Source: JACKCR01 sp041390305 (GTDB taxonomy: Bacteria; Eisenbacteria; RBG-16-71-46; CAIMUX01). From it: DNA of 64,000 nt. The notes under the pieces were generated by a model. It did not search any database and was not told the origin of the DNA. It was given only the letters and a program-made list of their open reading frames with translations. Positions 17,572 to 27,028 of this stretch are shown here, piece by piece. The number at the start of each line of letters is the position of its first letter. The stretch's first letter is position 1. The stretch lies in assembly GCA_041390305.1 (NCBI GenBank), contig JAWKQE010000002.1:186001-250000 (forward strand), in the 5' to 3' direction. A program made the position numbers and the translations under genes.

Positions 17572-20457
17572 ATGGCTGCCATCCATGGCGGAGGGACGGA
17601 ATCACCCATGCAACCGACTCACAAGATCGATGTCTACCTGCTCCTGGCAGTGTTCTCCCTGATGGTCGCGGGACCAGCCAAGGCCACACGGTTCGCCGAA
17701 CGCCACGAGGGTGCGAAGCCGAAGTCACGCTCCGAGGCGTCATTGGTGTCTTCCGCCGGTGTGTCCTCGAGTACCACACCCTCACGCGAAACCGTCACGG
17801 GGCCGAACTACCGCAGGAGCTCTCAGGTCCTGAGGTACGGCCACTACACCCTGATCGAGGGGGAGCCGTTTGCGGTCGAAGGCGAAACCTGGACGTTCGA
17901 CCACGCAGACCCGGATCCGCTCGAAGGATGGAGGTCCGAGGACCTCAACGGAAGCGCCCAGAACGCATACCGCCGAATCACCGCGACCGAGTGGGGCGCA
18001 CACAACCCGGTGGCAGCTCCGATTCCCGCGGGGAGTGGCGCTGCCTGGGTCGGTTACTACCAAGACGAAGCCCTGGCCGACGGCTGGAGCGGTGGCTTGG
18101 GCTACGGCCACAACTGGTGTCAGCTCTACAAGAGCCCCGCGCTCACCTATGACGGGACGGGCGACGTGGACCTGTCGTTCCTCTACTTCAACCGCACCGA
18201 GGAAGACTTCGACTTCACCCGCGTGCTCCTCGTTCTGGAAGATGGAACCGAGGTCCAGCTCGCGAGCTTCACCGGTCAGATCGGGTCTCCACCGAGCTCC
18301 TATCCCACGTTCAACCGCACGATCACTTCCGCGGAGTTCCAGGGGCAGTCGGGATTCCAGATCGTCTTCGAGATGTCTTCGGACGAGTCGTTCGACGATC
18401 AGGACGGCTTCGAGGACACGCCCTATGGCCCGTTCGGCGCGGACAACATCACGCTCACCAACAACATCGTCGAGGGGGATCAGCTCTGGGACTTCGAGGC
18501 CGACGACCACGGCTTCATCGCCACCCAGTGCGGCAGTATCGGAGCGCTGATGGACGCCCATGCTCTCACTGAATACGGGGGCGTGGAATGTGGGCTCCTC
18601 TCTGGAAGCGTCCTCGCCTTCCACAACGCTTCGGGATTCCACCCGGAGGGACAGTACGAGTTCGCATACTCGCCGGCCGTCTCGATTGCGGGCGTCCAGC
18701 CGGACTCGATCTGGGTGGAGTTCTCCATGTACTCGGTCCTGCCCCATGCGGACGGAGTCTTCTTCCGGCCTGGTTGGCAGTACTATCCGTCCACTTCGGG
18801 CGGGTCGGAGTGGTCGGAACGTGTGGGAGACCTCACTTGGTTCTTCGTAGCCGACGAGCCTATCTGCCTGCCCTACACTTATGCCGCAACCGGCATCCCA
18901 GCAGCCGCGGAACGGGTGCGATTCGTCTATGAGCTCCGCTCAGACCGAGAAGCATTCGGCCTTCCGCCGTGCACGGTAGAACCCTGCAACGGGAACGAGA
19001 CTCCGCTCGTAGACGACATGGCGATCCTTCTCGCGGTGCCGTCGGAGGCAGGGTCGATCTCCGGGAATGTCTTCCTCGATCCACTGGCCGATTGTGGCCA
19101 GGACGCTCCCGCACGTTCGCGGCTCGTCCTCCTGGAGCCGGAAGGCAAGCTCGCTACGGCGGCTGCGGACGGCAGCTACACGTTCGGCTTCGTCGCTCCG
19201 GGAACCCACACAGTCAGCCTGATCGACAAGCCCCACTGGGACTCCACCTGCCCGTTGGGCGAACCTTCCTATGACATCACTCTTGGGTCGGGCGACGTCG
19301 TCACTGACGTGGACCTCGGAACGCGGGCCGTCGCGAACGTCCAGGACGCTGCCGTCTTCTTGAGTTCGACGCGGGCGCGTCCCGGGTTCAAGTGTGGATT
19401 CGTCGCCGAGGTCCGGAACATCGGGACGGTGGTCACAGACTCGGTCGATCTGGTCCTCGATCTCCCCGCCCACGTCGTGTTCGAATCGGCCACCGACGGC
19501 GGCGACTTCGTTCCGTCAGGTGGTGGAGACGCCGATCCGGCCGGCACGGTGTCTTGGCGCCTGGGTGGAATCGGTCCGGATGAATCCATGCACGTCTCCG
19601 TGAGATTGCAGGTGCTGCCGAACACGCCGCTCGGATTCGGGTTGGAGGGGTTCCTGGAGGCGACCCTCGTCCAGGACGTCGACCTCGTCAACAACACGAC
19701 GAGCCACACGGAGACAGTCGTCGGTTCGTTCGATCCGAATGACAAGCTGGTCGATCCGTCGGGAAACATCGCCGCGGATCAGATTCTCGCGTACCACATC
19801 AACTTCCAGAACGTGGGAACAGCCGAGGCGATCGACGTCGTCGTTCGCGACACGCTCGACGCAAATCTCGACATCACCACGTTTGCAATCGGAGCGACCA
19901 GCCATCCCTACACCTTCGAGGTCGTGGGGCGGGAAATGATCTGGACGTTCACGGGGATCGCTCTTCCGGACAGTACGTCGGACGAGCCAGGAAGCCATGG
20001 TTTCGTCGAGTTCACGGCACAACCGATCGCGGGCCTCTTCCCGGGAACGCAGATCGCAAACCAAGCGGGGATTCACTTCGATTTCAACGGCGTCGTCCTG
20101 ACGAACGAAGTCGTCTCGACGATCGAGGATCCATCGGGAGTTCCCGAACTGGGTGCAGGTACAACGTCCATCCGTCTACGTTCGGTGCGGCCGAATCCGA
20201 CCGGTGAGGCCACCACTCTCCAGCTCTTCCTTCCGCAGGAAGGTCGGCTCTCCGCCGATGTGTTCGGGATCGATGGTCGGCGCGTGCGACGACTGACGGC
20301 GGGCACGGTTCCGGCCGGGGAACTCGAACTCCACTGGGACGGCCGGACGGACGCGGGGGGCCGGGTCGCCGCCGGAATCTACTTCGTCCGGTTCCGCATG
20401 GACACGGCGTCGGGGATCGATGAGCGGCTCGAGACGAGAGTCGTTCGACTGAACTAG
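17572..20457 (+). CDS. Large secreted multi-domain protein with SdrD-B-like, DUF11-like and FlgD-like domains
   Basis: The product is 961 aa from the ATG at 17572, which has GAGG at 5-nt spacing; the ATG at 17608 is an alternative. The signal peptide core is VYLLLAVFSLMVAG. Residues about 100-480 form lectin/jelly-roll-like beta regions (YDGTGDVDLSFLYFNRTEED, WVEFSMYSVLPHADGV). At about 491-560 lies an SdrD-B/Cna-B-like unit (SISGNVFLDPLADCGQDA, ADGSYTFGFVAPGTH). At about 600-840 lie DUF11-like repeats with SFDPNDKLVDPSGNI and TQIANQAGIHFDFNG. Residues 863-961 form the FlgD-Ig module (VRPNPTGEATTLQL, GIDGRRVRRL, VAAGIYFVRF). It is probably a surface or extracellular adhesin-like protein. It lies between the sigma factor and kinase of module A. 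Confidence 0.85.
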   Translation: MAAIHGGGTESPMQPTHKIDVYLLLAVFSLMVAGPAKATRFAERHEGAKPKSRSEASLVSSAGVSSSTTPSRETVTGPNYRRSSQVLRYGHYTLIEGEPFAVEGETWTFDHADPDPLEGWRSEDLNGSAQNAYRRITATEWGAHNPVAAPIPAGSGAAWVGYYQDEALADGWSGGLGYGHNWCQLYKSPALTYDGTGDVDLSFLYFNRTEEDFDFTRVLLVLEDGTEVQLASFTGQIGSPPSSYPTFNRTITSAEFQGQSGFQIVFEMSSDESFDDQDGFEDTPYGPFGADNITLTNNIVEGDQLWDFEADDHGFIATQCGSIGALMDAHALTEYGGVECGLLSGSVLAFHNASGFHPEGQYEFAYSPAVSIAGVQPDSIWVEFSMYSVLPHADGVFFRPGWQYYPSTSGGSEWSERVGDLTWFFVADEPICLPYTYAATGIPAAAERVRFVYELRSDREAFGLPPCTVEPCNGNETPLVDDMAILLAVPSEAGSISGNVFLDPLADCGQDAPARSRLVLLEPEGKLATAAADGSYTFGFVAPGTHTVSLIDKPHWDSTCPLGEPSYDITLGSGDVVTDVDLGTRAVANVQDAAVFLSSTRARPGFKCGFVAEVRNIGTVVTDSVDLVLDLPAHVVFESATDGGDFVPSGGGDADPAGTVSWRLGGIGPDESMHVSVRLQVLPNTPLGFGLEGFLEATLVQDVDLVNNTTSHTETVVGSFDPNDKLVDPSGNIAADQILAYHINFQNVGTAEAIDVVVRDTLDANLDITTFAIGATSHPYTFEVVGREMIWTFTGIALPDSTSDEPGSHGFVEFTAQPIAGLFPGTQIANQAGIHFDFNGVVLTNEVVSTIEDPSGVPELGAGTTSIRLRSVRPNPTGEATTLQLFLPQEGRLSADVFGIDGRRVRRLTAGTVPAGELELHWDGRTDAGGRVAAGIYFVRFRMDTASGIDERLETRVVRLN

Positions 20458-20526
20458 TGCTCGACGCCTCGTGGAGCAGCCGAAACATGTCTCGCCGGTG
20501 CCAGCGTGGATCTCGAACGCCGTGAC

Positions 20527-20549
20527 GTCCGCGGCCAGCGGCCGCGGAC
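20527..20549. terminator. Strong hairpin terminator between convergent genes
   Basis: GTCCGCGGCC and GGCCGCGGAC form a perfect 10-bp stem with a 3-nt loop in the 100-bp convergent gap between the secreted-protein gene (+) and the kinase gene (-). No T-run follows. Confidence 0.6.
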
Positions 20550-20557
20550 TCTCGAGA

Positions 20558-23359
20558 TCATCGCTCTTCGTCGGCGATGGTTGTGCCTAGCTCGGCGGCC
20601 CGCGCGGTGTAGCGGGCCGCCCGCTCGGTCTCTCCGTTCGCGGCCAGGAGCGCCGCGGTGCGCTGCAGGGCCTCGGAATTCTGGGCGCGTGGGAGCCTCT
20701 GGAGGAACAGGGTGGACTCGGACTCGGCGAGAAGCCGCTTGGCGGTCTCTGGGTCGGACTCCGCTTGGGCGCAGCCGAGGCCGTTGGTGACCAGCGCCAG
20801 GAGGCCACTGTCGGGCGCATCCCAGCCACGGATCGCCTGGTCCGCCACGCGGAACTCGCGGACCGCTTCGTCCGCGCGGCCGGCCGCGAGCAGGATCGAG
20901 CCGAGGGTGTAGTGGGCATTGGCGATGGTACGGTGCTGTCGATACTCGTCGACGACCGGTGCTAGGCCGCGGCGGACCTCTTCCTCCGCCGCGTCGAGCC
21001 GGCCCTGCTCATGAAGGCAAACCGCGAGATTGGACGCCAGATCGCACTTGATGAGCGTGTTCTCGTTCGGGTCCATCTCCGTGTAGATGGCGATCGATTC
21101 GCGGTAGTGCAGCTCGGCAGCGGCCAGATCGCGGTTCTCGTAGCTGATGAAGCCCTGATTGTTCTCCGCGATGGCGACGTACGGGTGCACGCGCCCGTAC
21201 TGCGCGCGCCAGACCCGGGCGGCGTGCGTCATGTACGGTTCCGCTTCGGCGCACCTGGCGTACTGCATCAACTCCACAGCCAGATTGTTCTCCGCCGCCG
21301 CAACTTCCAGATGGTCCGCACCGAGCAGCCGCCGCGAGCCAGCGAGGCAGCGCGTCATGATCGCGATCTTGTCGTCACGGTCGCCGGGAGGCAGCTTTTG
21401 AGCCAGGTCCATGAGGATCCCGAGAGTGTTCGGGTGATCCGGTCCGAACTCTTCCTCGCAGGCGGCGGCCTCGCGACGCAGCGTCGCCCTGGCTTCTACG
21501 ACCGACCCGATGCACTCCAAGCCGCGGCAGCGGATCCGCACGGCCTCGTAGTAGTCCTTGCCCCGGTGTCCGACGGGCCGGCCCTCCAGGAGTTCCATTG
21601 CGGCGGCGCCGGCGCTGGCCTCATCGGCACACTCGCCCAACGTGCCGTGCACATCGCCCTTGGAGATGAGCGCCAGTGCGTGGACGTGCTTCAGGTCGCC
21701 ACGGCCTTCGGCTGACGCGATCACCTCCGCGAGTAGGGTGTCCGAAGCTGCGAACTGGCCCAGGCGCTGGTGAACGCGTGCCCGCGCCAGCAGCCGGTGT
21801 AGCCGATCCTCATCCTTGCGCTCGGGGTTCCGCACCCGGGCGGAGTCACTACGGTCGAGCAGGTCCAATGCGGCGTCGTAGTCACCGATCTCCGACTCCA
21901 CTTCCGCCACGATGTAGAGGAAGTGAGAAAGTGTCGCGGGATCGTCGTGCAGTTCGGTTTCGGCTCGCCGCGTCGCGTCCTCGAAGGCGCTGACCAGCGT
22001 CACTTCGCGGCCCATGCGGTCGGGCGACGCGGCCTGTAGAATGCCGCTCAGGTAACCCACGAGCGTCTCGGCCTTGGCGGTCTCGGCCCGTGCAACTTCC
22101 GCCGCCCGTCGCTCGCGGGCGTTCAGCGAGAGCACGATGGCCAACGAGCCGAACACGACTGCGGCCAGGATCGCGAGCAGCGCCGCGGTGATCGGGTGAC
22201 GTTTGGCGGCCATGCGCAGTTGATAGCCCGTTCCGGCGCCGCGCACGAGGAGCGGGCGGTGAGTGCGGAAGCGGTCGATGTCCTCGGCAAGGGCTGCGGC
22301 TGTGGGATACCGCAGGTCGCGGTCAGGATCGGTGGCCGCCGCGATGATCCGACGGAGGTCGCCCGGCAGGGGCCGGCCGGAGTCGTCGCGCGTAGCAAGT
22401 TCGCGCCGTCCGGCCGCCACGACCCGCAGTTGGTTCGTGGTGGTTAGGCTTCCGACGTCGTAGACGCCCTTGCCACAAAGCACCTCCTGCAGCAGGTTGC
22501 CGAGGGCGTGGACATCGCTCTTGACGTCGCATTCGCTGGCGCGGCCGCAGGCCTGCTCGGGGCTCATGTATTCTGGCGTGCCCAGATGCAGGCCGTCCAT
22601 GGTCAGGGACTCGTCCGTATCCGGATCGCGTAGGCGGGCGATGCCGAAGTCGATGATCTTTGCGACCGGGCCATCGGCCGTGGGGTTGACCAGGATGTTC
22701 GACGGTTTCAGGTCGCGATGGATCACGCCCTTGGCGTGAGCGTGCTCGGCGGCGCGGCAAGCCTGCAGGCAGAGGTCGAGGCGCGCATCGCGATCCAACG
22801 CCGCAGTCTCGACGAACCGGGTGATGGGCTCGCCCTCTACCAGCTCGAGCACGAAGTAGGGCATGCCGGCATCGGTCGTGCCGGCGTCGTGCACCTTGGC
22901 GATGTTGGGATGGTCGAGATTGGCGAGGATCTGCTGTTCGGCGCGAAACCGGGCCAGATCCGCGCTCAATGGCCGGTTGCGATGCAGCAGCTTGACCGCA
23001 ACGCGACGGCGAACGGGCGCTTCCTGGAACGCTTCGAACACGGTGCCGCTTCCGCCGGCGCCCAGCCGCCGCTCCAAACGGTACGGGCCGAGCGACTGCC
23101 CGCACTCCGGGATCGCGAGCGCTCCGCTCGCCGCCAGCCCATCGGCGGCGGAGGAGAGCCTGGATTCCAGATCGGAAACAGCGCGCAAGTCGACGGCGAG
23201 CAGGCGAACGACCTCCTCGCGCAATGCGAGATCCCCGGCGCAGGCGGCATCCAGATACACAGTGAGATCGGGCTCGTCCAGGCCGGCAGCGTCGAGGACG
23301 ATGTCGCGTAGTCGTTCGATGCGGGAAAGGTCCACAGTTGTCTCATCTCCGCGGTGCAT
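20558..23359 (-). CDS. Membrane Ser/Thr protein kinase with extracytoplasmic TPR domain (module A)
   Basis: The product is 933 aa from the ATG at 23359. The kinase domain spans about residues 92-365: glycine loop LGAGGSGTVFEA, ATP-binding Lys123 in RVAVKLL, catalytic HRDLKPSN with Asp216, DFG at 237 and GTPEYMSPEQ (P+1 loop). One membrane helix follows at about 391-412 (TAALLAILAAVVFGSLAIVL). Residues about 440-933 are TPR repeats (for example AAENNLAVELMQYARCAEAE, AIAENNQGFISYENRDLAAAE). All catalytic residues are present, so it should be active. The architecture is common in Planctomycetes and relatives beside ECF sigma genes; phosphorylation of sigma factor A is a reasonable inference. The start is not backed by a strong Shine-Dalgarno site. 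Confidence 0.88.
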   Translation of the reverse strand: MHRGDETTVDLSRIERLRDIVLDAAGLDEPDLTVYLDAACAGDLALREEVVRLLAVDLRAVSDLESRLSSAADGLAASGALAIPECGQSLGPYRLERRLGAGGSGTVFEAFQEAPVRRRVAVKLLHRNRPLSADLARFRAEQQILANLDHPNIAKVHDAGTTDAGMPYFVLELVEGEPITRFVETAALDRDARLDLCLQACRAAEHAHAKGVIHRDLKPSNILVNPTADGPVAKIIDFGIARLRDPDTDESLTMDGLHLGTPEYMSPEQACGRASECDVKSDVHALGNLLQEVLCGKGVYDVGSLTTTNQLRVVAAGRRELATRDDSGRPLPGDLRRIIAAATDPDRDLRYPTAAALAEDIDRFRTHRPLLVRGAGTGYQLRMAAKRHPITAALLAILAAVVFGSLAIVLSLNARERRAAEVARAETAKAETLVGYLSGILQAASPDRMGREVTLVSAFEDATRRAETELHDDPATLSHFLYIVAEVESEIGDYDAALDLLDRSDSARVRNPERKDEDRLHRLLARARVHQRLGQFAASDTLLAEVIASAEGRGDLKHVHALALISKGDVHGTLGECADEASAGAAAMELLEGRPVGHRGKDYYEAVRIRCRGLECIGSVVEARATLRREAAACEEEFGPDHPNTLGILMDLAQKLPPGDRDDKIAIMTRCLAGSRRLLGADHLEVAAAENNLAVELMQYARCAEAEPYMTHAARVWRAQYGRVHPYVAIAENNQGFISYENRDLAAAELHYRESIAIYTEMDPNENTLIKCDLASNLAVCLHEQGRLDAAEEEVRRGLAPVVDEYRQHRTIANAHYTLGSILLAAGRADEAVREFRVADQAIRGWDAPDSGLLALVTNGLGCAQAESDPETAKRLLAESESTLFLQRLPRAQNSEALQRTAALLAANGETERAARYTARAAELGTTIADEER

Positions 23360-23556
23360 TCTAGGAGCTCGGAATCGCAGGTGTACATGTTGGACCGCGA
23401 CCCCCAAACCGGGCTCCCCCCAGGTCGAAACGAGTCGATTCTATCACACGGTCCGTCGACTCCTATGGCCCGGTGCGATCCGTCTGTGCGGGGACGCGGC
23501 TGGTGGCAACCACTTCGGACGACGTATCCTCCGCTGAGACTGGAGGTGGTGACACG

Positions 23557-24121
23557 ATGCCCCGCGCCCCAGCCATGCCTTCCGGACTCTTGGATCGTTA
23601 CCTCCAGGTCCTGAGGATCGCCAAGCGGCCCCCGTCGCGAAGCTCTGCGGCGCGGACATGTCGAGTCCGGACGTTCACCTCGTCTGCATGGTGACGCTCG
23701 AAGGACACGAGTATCTCGTCGACGTCGGGTACGCCGCGCCATTCGGGGAGCCGATGCCGCGCGACTTGGCTGCCGACTACTCGATCGAGCACGGAACCGA
23801 TCGCTGCGTGCAGAGGCCGCAGGATGCGGATGGTGCTCTCGGTTGGACATGTGCCGAGAGCGAGTCCTGAGGCACGGCTATCTCGCAAGACCGGGAGCGA
23901 GGGGGCTGAGCGAGTTCGACTCCCAGATCGCTGACTCGTACCGCGACAGTGCAACGTTCATGAACTCCCTTCTACTGGCGTGGCACTCGGAAGCGCGGTC
24001 TGTCGTGATCCACAATCTGAGGGTTACGGAGACCCAGGGCGTGCCTGCGGGCGCCGAGACGGGGAGTCGAGCCAAGTCTCGAACCGCCATCGCCGGCCCG
24101 AGGGGGCATCGGGTCGGGTGA
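23557..24121 (+). pseudogene. Decayed arylamine N-acetyltransferase (NAT) pseudogene
   Basis: Pieces of one NAT protein occur in three frames in the right order. The ATG at 23557 gives a NAT-like N-terminus (GLLDRYLQVLRIAKRPP). The next frame (from about 23658) gives VHLVCMVTLEGHEYLVDVGY, which contains the conserved LVDVG strand with the catalytic Asp and its preceding His. The third frame (from about 23843) gives GLSEFDSQIADSYRDSATFM and VVIHNLRVTETQG, matching the C-terminal NAT barrel. The segment that should carry the catalytic RGGxC motif is missing. With at least two frameshifts and an internal deletion it cannot encode an active enzyme. A GGAGG lies about 10 nt before the ATG, a remnant of a once-translated gene. 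Confidence 0.7.
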
Positions 24122-24318
24122 CTGCGGCCCCCACCCCGGCGGCGCTTCGAGTCGGCTGTCTCTCGTGCCTGGCCTTTCCTCCGCCGATTCTGGTAACATC
24201 TTCGCGCCGACTTCGAGGGGCAGGGTCGCCCAAGGCCGCAAAACTGTGGGATCACGGGGCCGATTCCGCAGAGACCCTGTTTCGATCAAAACCCGCCCGG
24301 TATGAGTAGCCACAACGC

Positions 24319-26655
24319 ATGCGACTCTCTGACTCAGTGCCGCGAGAGTCCGGGAACGACCCCGACGTCTATCGTTCCTTCTTCGATTCGATCGAGGACA
24401 TCGTCCTCGTGTGTTCACTGGACGGACAGGTCCGTTTCGCGAATCGTCGTCTGAAGGAGCGACTGGGATTCGAGTTCGACGTCGACCACCCGCTCTCGGT
24501 CGTCAGCCTGCATGCCGAAGAGGACCGGCCGGAGGCGGCGCAGATCTTCCAAGCCATGCTCCGTGGCGAACGCACCACCTGCCAGCTTCCGATGACGACC
24601 GCGGACGACCGGATGGTGCCGGTCGAGACGCGCGTCTGGCTCGGCGACTGGAACGGGGAGGCCTGCATCTTCGGGATCATCAAGGACCTCACCGTCCAGG
24701 AAGCGGAACGGCAACGCTTCGAACGCCTGTTCCGCGCGAATCCAGCGCCGATGGCCATCACCGACGGCACGACCGGCAAGATCGTCGACATCAATGACGC
24801 GTTCCTGGAGACGCTCGGCTACGCGCGGGACGCCATCGTCGGCCGAACCAGCGCCGAGTTGGGACTCTTCCCCGAAGCGGACCGGAGACAGGAAGCGGCG
24901 CGTCTTCTCGCCCGCGACGGAGCGTTCAGCAACTTCGACTCCGACGTGCGCACCGCGTCGGGTGTCGTTCTCAAGGGCGTGTTCTACGGGGAGACGCTGT
25001 CGAATCGGGATCGCGAGGAGATCCTGACCGTGATGGTGAACGTCACGCCTCAGCTCGAGGCACGTGCGGCTCTCTGGGAGAGTGAAGGACTGCTTCGGTC
25101 GACGATCGAGTCGATGCAGGACCTCGTGTTCGCACTCGATGACAAGGGACGGTTTCTCGAGCTCGCTGCAACCGCGGTGCAGGAGACCGCCTACCGGAAG
25201 CGGGACGAGTACGTCGGTGCACACTACTCGTCCATCCTTCCCCCCGATGCCGCGGTGAAGGTGGGTGCCGCGATCGACGCATTGCAGCGCGGAGAAGAGG
25301 CCCCTGCGATCGACTACTCCCTGGAGGTGGACGGTACGTGCCGTTACTACAGCGCGCGGATCTCCCTCCGGCGAAATCTCGAAGGGCGGTTCCTCGGCGC
25401 GACGGCGGTGGTTCGGGACGTGACCGATGCGCGACGGGCGGAGCACGATCTGAGGGTGGCGCATGAACGTGCCGAGCGGAACGCGGAGCGGGCGCTCCAG
25501 GCGAGCCGGGCGAAGAGTGAGTTCCTCGCCAACATGAGCCACGAGATCCGCACTCCGCTCAATGGTGTCATCGGTATGGTCGACCTCCTCCTGGGTACGA
25601 AGCTGGACGATGAGCAGTTTGGGTTCGCCTCGACCATCCGGACGAGTGGTCGCGCACTCCTCAGCGTCATCGATGACATTCTGGACTTCTCCCGGATCGA
25701 GGCGGGGAAGTTGACACTCGAGCCGGAAGACTTCGACCCGAGGAAGCTACTCGAACAGGTGCTCGAGATCGTGAGCTCCGCTGCTCGGGAGAAGGGCCTC
25801 ATGTTGGGCTGCTCCGTCGACCCCGCGACTCCGGCACTCGTGCGTGGGGATGCGAAGCGGCTGCGGCAGATCCTCCTGAACCTGGTCGGGAACGCGGTCA
25901 AGTTCACGGACGAAGGTGGGGTGTCGGTCGACATGCGCGCAACGCCTGGCGCGGATGGAGCGCTCCGCATGGGGTTCACGGTCCGGGACAGCGGGATCGG
26001 TATTCCCCAGGACCAGTTCGATCGACTCTTCGAGAAGTTCTCGCAAGTGGATGGCTCGGCCACGCGCAAGCACGGTGGTACGGGGCTTGGGCTCGCGATC
26101 GCCCGGCAGCTCGTCGAGATGATGGGCGGAGCCATCCGTTGCCGTAGTGAGGTCGGAAGTGGGAGCGAGTTCTCCTTCGACGTCGAACTCGCCCGCAGTC
26201 ACGAAACGAGCCAGAACGTTCCGGAAGCCACAGAAGGGGCGAACACGGACGCTCCACGGCCTGAGGGCAGCAACAAGCGAGTTCTGCTCGTCGAGGACAA
26301 CACGGTCAACCAACGTGTGGCCCGCGCGATGCTGCAACGGCTCGGGTTCGAAGTGGACGTGGCCGAGGATGGGCAGCAGGCACTCGATGCGCTCCGTGCC
26401 CACCGCTATGAAGTCGTGCTGATGGACTGCCAGATGCCCGTGATGGACGGCTACGAGGCGACCCGCCGCCTCCGCGATCACGCCGAAGGCACCCTCGATC
26501 CCACCGTTCCCGTCATCGCCATGACGGCGCACGCGATGAGCGGCGATCGGGAGCGTTGTCTCGCCGCGGGGATGGACGACTACGTGCCGAAGCCTGTGTC
26601 GCTCAGCTCGATGCGGGACGTGCTAGTCCGCTGGTTGGGGAACGTTCCGGCCTAG
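24319..26655 (+). CDS. Hybrid sensor histidine kinase with three PAS domains and a receiver
   Basis: The product is 778 aa with no membrane segment, so it is probably cytoplasmic. PAS domains lie at about 15-130 (IVLVCSLDGQVRFANRRL), 135-255 (PMAITDGTTGKIVDINDAFL) and 260-380 (LVFALDDKGRFLELAATAV). A short coiled coil leads to HisKA with NMSHEIRTPLNGVIG (His408). HATPase carries NLVGNAVKFTDEG, DSGIGIP and GGTGLGLAIARQLV. The C-terminal receiver (about 655-775) has LLVEDNTVNQRVA, phospho-acceptor Asp703 in VVLMDCQMPVMDGY, IAMTAHA and YVPKPV. All catalytic residues are intact. No output regulator lies nearby, so it probably feeds a distant HPt or regulator; its signal is unknown. Confidence 0.92.
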   Translation: MRLSDSVPRESGNDPDVYRSFFDSIEDIVLVCSLDGQVRFANRRLKERLGFEFDVDHPLSVVSLHAEEDRPEAAQIFQAMLRGERTTCQLPMTTADDRMVPVETRVWLGDWNGEACIFGIIKDLTVQEAERQRFERLFRANPAPMAITDGTTGKIVDINDAFLETLGYARDAIVGRTSAELGLFPEADRRQEAARLLARDGAFSNFDSDVRTASGVVLKGVFYGETLSNRDREEILTVMVNVTPQLEARAALWESEGLLRSTIESMQDLVFALDDKGRFLELAATAVQETAYRKRDEYVGAHYSSILPPDAAVKVGAAIDALQRGEEAPAIDYSLEVDGTCRYYSARISLRRNLEGRFLGATAVVRDVTDARRAEHDLRVAHERAERNAERALQASRAKSEFLANMSHEIRTPLNGVIGMVDLLLGTKLDDEQFGFASTIRTSGRALLSVIDDILDFSRIEAGKLTLEPEDFDPRKLLEQVLEIVSSAAREKGLMLGCSVDPATPALVRGDAKRLRQILLNLVGNAVKFTDEGGVSVDMRATPGADGALRMGFTVRDSGIGIPQDQFDRLFEKFSQVDGSATRKHGGTGLGLAIARQLVEMMGGAIRCRSEVGSGSEFSFDVELARSHETSQNVPEATEGANTDAPRPEGSNKRVLLVEDNTVNQRVARAMLQRLGFEVDVAEDGQQALDALRAHRYEVVLMDCQMPVMDGYEATRRLRDHAEGTLDPTVPVIAMTAHAMSGDRERCLAAGMDDYVPKPVSLSSMRDVLVRWLGNVPA

Positions 26656-26925
26656 GGACGGGGCGGATCCCGCGGGTGGCGCGGGGTTTCTTCGAGCGAC
26701 AGTCTCCGGCGAGACCTCCCAGAACTTGCCGGCTCCCGTATGACGTTCGAGCAGGCTGACATCGCGCAACCGGGAGATACGGCGCACGGGACTGCCGGCG
26801 CGCTCCATGGCGCGTTTTCGCCAGGCTTCCTGAGCCACCTCATCGCGAAGCCACCTACCGCGAAGCACCGCCCCTCCAAAATCGTCACCTCGCGGCAGAA
26901 ACAGGCATGACTTCGCCAGGATCAC
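26623..26925 (-). CDS. Possible small hypothetical protein or gene fragment
   Basis: A 100-aa frame starts at a GTG (26925) and overlaps the end of the sensor kinase gene by 33 bp. Its translation has a protein-like look in the first part (VILAKSCLFLPRGDDFGGAV, then LRDEVAQEAWRKRAMERAG). The residues just upstream of the GTG continue in frame (ARIEWV) back to a stop but contain no ATG. The tail is Pro/Ala-rich. No good Shine-Dalgarno site is visible. It could be a remnant of a gene or chance coding; I do not recognise it. Confidence 0.25.
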   Translation of the reverse strand: MILAKSCLFLPRGDDFGGAVLRGRWLRDEVAQEAWRKRAMERAGSPVRRISRLRDVSLLERHTGAGKFWEVSPETVARRNPAPPAGSAPSLGRNVPQPAD

Positions 26926-27028
26926 CCATTCAATCCGGGCGGATCGTGCCGCTAACTTCTACCAGGTAACGACGACAGACGAGGCAGTGCACAGGCCGGG
27001 ACTGGCCGGAGCCGAGGAAGGGAGTTCG
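26656..27028. other. Intergenic region upstream of the cupin gene
   Basis: These 373 bp hold only the doubtful minus-strand frame at 26623-26925. The last 100 bp (26929-27028) should contain the promoter of the cupin-dehydrogenase operon. No hairpin or operator is obvious. Confidence 0.3.
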
